NCBI GenBank assembly: GCA_015655365.1
Contig: JAATFE010000314.1
Location: 1-5,441, forward strand
Direction of reading: 5' to 3'
Source of the DNA: Terriglobales bacterium
Lineage (GTDB): Bacteria > Acidobacteriota > Terriglobia > Terriglobales > Acidobacteriaceae
DNA: 5,441 nucleotides
The notes beneath the pieces are model-generated. The model worked only from the letters and a program-made list of their open reading frames with translations. It searched no databases and was not told the origin of the DNA. Below are positions 5,172 through 5,441 of the stretch, piece after piece. Each line of letters opens with the position of its first letter. The stretch's first letter is position 1. Made by a program: the position numbers and the translations under genes.

Positions 5172-5441
5172 TTACTTCGCCGCCGCTACAGCTCCGGCTT
5201 CCACCGTCTCTGCTGCGCCGTTCTTCTTCTTCCAGTCGCCAATGGCCGCGCGAATTGCATCCTCAGCCAGCACCGAACAGTGAATCTTCACTGGCGGCAG
5301 CGACAGTTCCTTCACGATGTCTGTGTTCTTGATGCCCAATGCATCGTCAACGGTCCGTCCCTTGATCCACTCGGTCGCCAGCGAAGAGCTGGCAATAGCC
5401 GAGCCACAGCCGAAGGTCTTGAACTTGGCCTCTTCGATCAC
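5172..5441 (-). CDS. iscU: IscU scaffold protein, C-terminal two-thirds (start off the window)
   Basis: The frame is open through the right edge (first visible codon GTG is an internal Val), giving 89 residues before TAA. The fragment reads EAKFKTFGCGSAIASSS, so Cys12 of the fragment is the second cluster cysteine (E. coli Cys63). LPPVKIHC at 48-55 holds the HscA recognition motif LPPVK and the third cysteine (E. coli Cys106). The 43-residue spacing of these two cysteines equals that of E. coli. The missing N-terminus, about 50 residues, would contain the first cysteine and the conserved Asp. IKNTDIVKELSLPPVK is near-identical to proteobacterial IscU, which marks the ISC type and excludes SufU and NifU fusions at this end. 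The tail after DWKKK has an added NGAAETVEAGAVAAAK. IscU is the cytosolic scaffold on which IscS sulfur, iron and Fdx electrons form the cluster. IscS would be expected just upstream, off the right edge. Confidence 0.95.
   Translation of the reverse strand: MIEEAKFKTFGCGSAIASSSLATEWIKGRTVDDALGIKNTDIVKELSLPPVKIHCSVLAEDAIRAAIGDWKKKNGAAETVEAGAVAAAK

Overview
The window holds the downstream part of an ISC iron-sulfur cluster biogenesis operon, read right to left on the minus strand. The order of transcription is iscU (N-terminus off the right edge), iscA, hscB, a tautomerase-superfamily gene, hscA, fdx and iscX. This is the classical proteobacterial order iscU-iscA-hscB-hscA-fdx-iscX with one extra gene placed between the two co-chaperone genes. 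IscS and IscR would be expected just beyond the right edge, but this cannot be seen. On the plus strand at the left are the last 74 codons of a YraN/UPF0102-family gene and a 61-codon ORF whose C-terminal half resembles that of some type II antitoxins. That ORF converges on iscX, and only 11 bp separate the two stop codons.

Layout: 1-225 yraN 3' end (+); 226-313 gap with a 10-bp palindrome and a tiny Shine-Dalgarno-led reading frame; 314-499 antitoxin-like small ORF (+); 511-729 iscX (-); 743-1159 fdx (-); 1160-1380 gap with a 152-bp repeat bounded by inverted repeats, plus three phased GCTAAC copies; 1381-3321 hscA (-); 3330-3752 tautomerase (-); 3756-4460 hscB (-); 4461-4604 gap with a different repeat-like sequence; 4605-5042 iscA (-); 5043-5171 gap with a strong hairpin, probably a third repeat family; 5172-5441 iscU (-, partial). 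No stretch over 300 bp lacks a gene. No tRNA, rRNA, CRISPR array, transposase or clear intrinsic terminator was seen.

How the genes work together (established for the families): IscU is the scaffold on which the cluster is built. HscB brings loaded IscU to the Hsp70 HscA, which binds the LPPVK motif of IscU (visible here) and drives cluster release. Fdx supplies electrons, IscX tunes the IscS reaction, and IscA is an A-type carrier. The tautomerase is not a known ISC component. Its tight coupling (3 bp from hscB, 8 bp from hscA) says it is co-translated with the chaperone pair, but its role is unknown.

Organism: the GC-rich coding sequence, a complete ISC set with a zinc-finger HscB, and intergenic repeats of a style I recall from Acidobacteriota (Terriglobia-like) genomes suggest that phylum. 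The taxonomy is an inference from memory of repeat style and gene content, not a demonstrated match.
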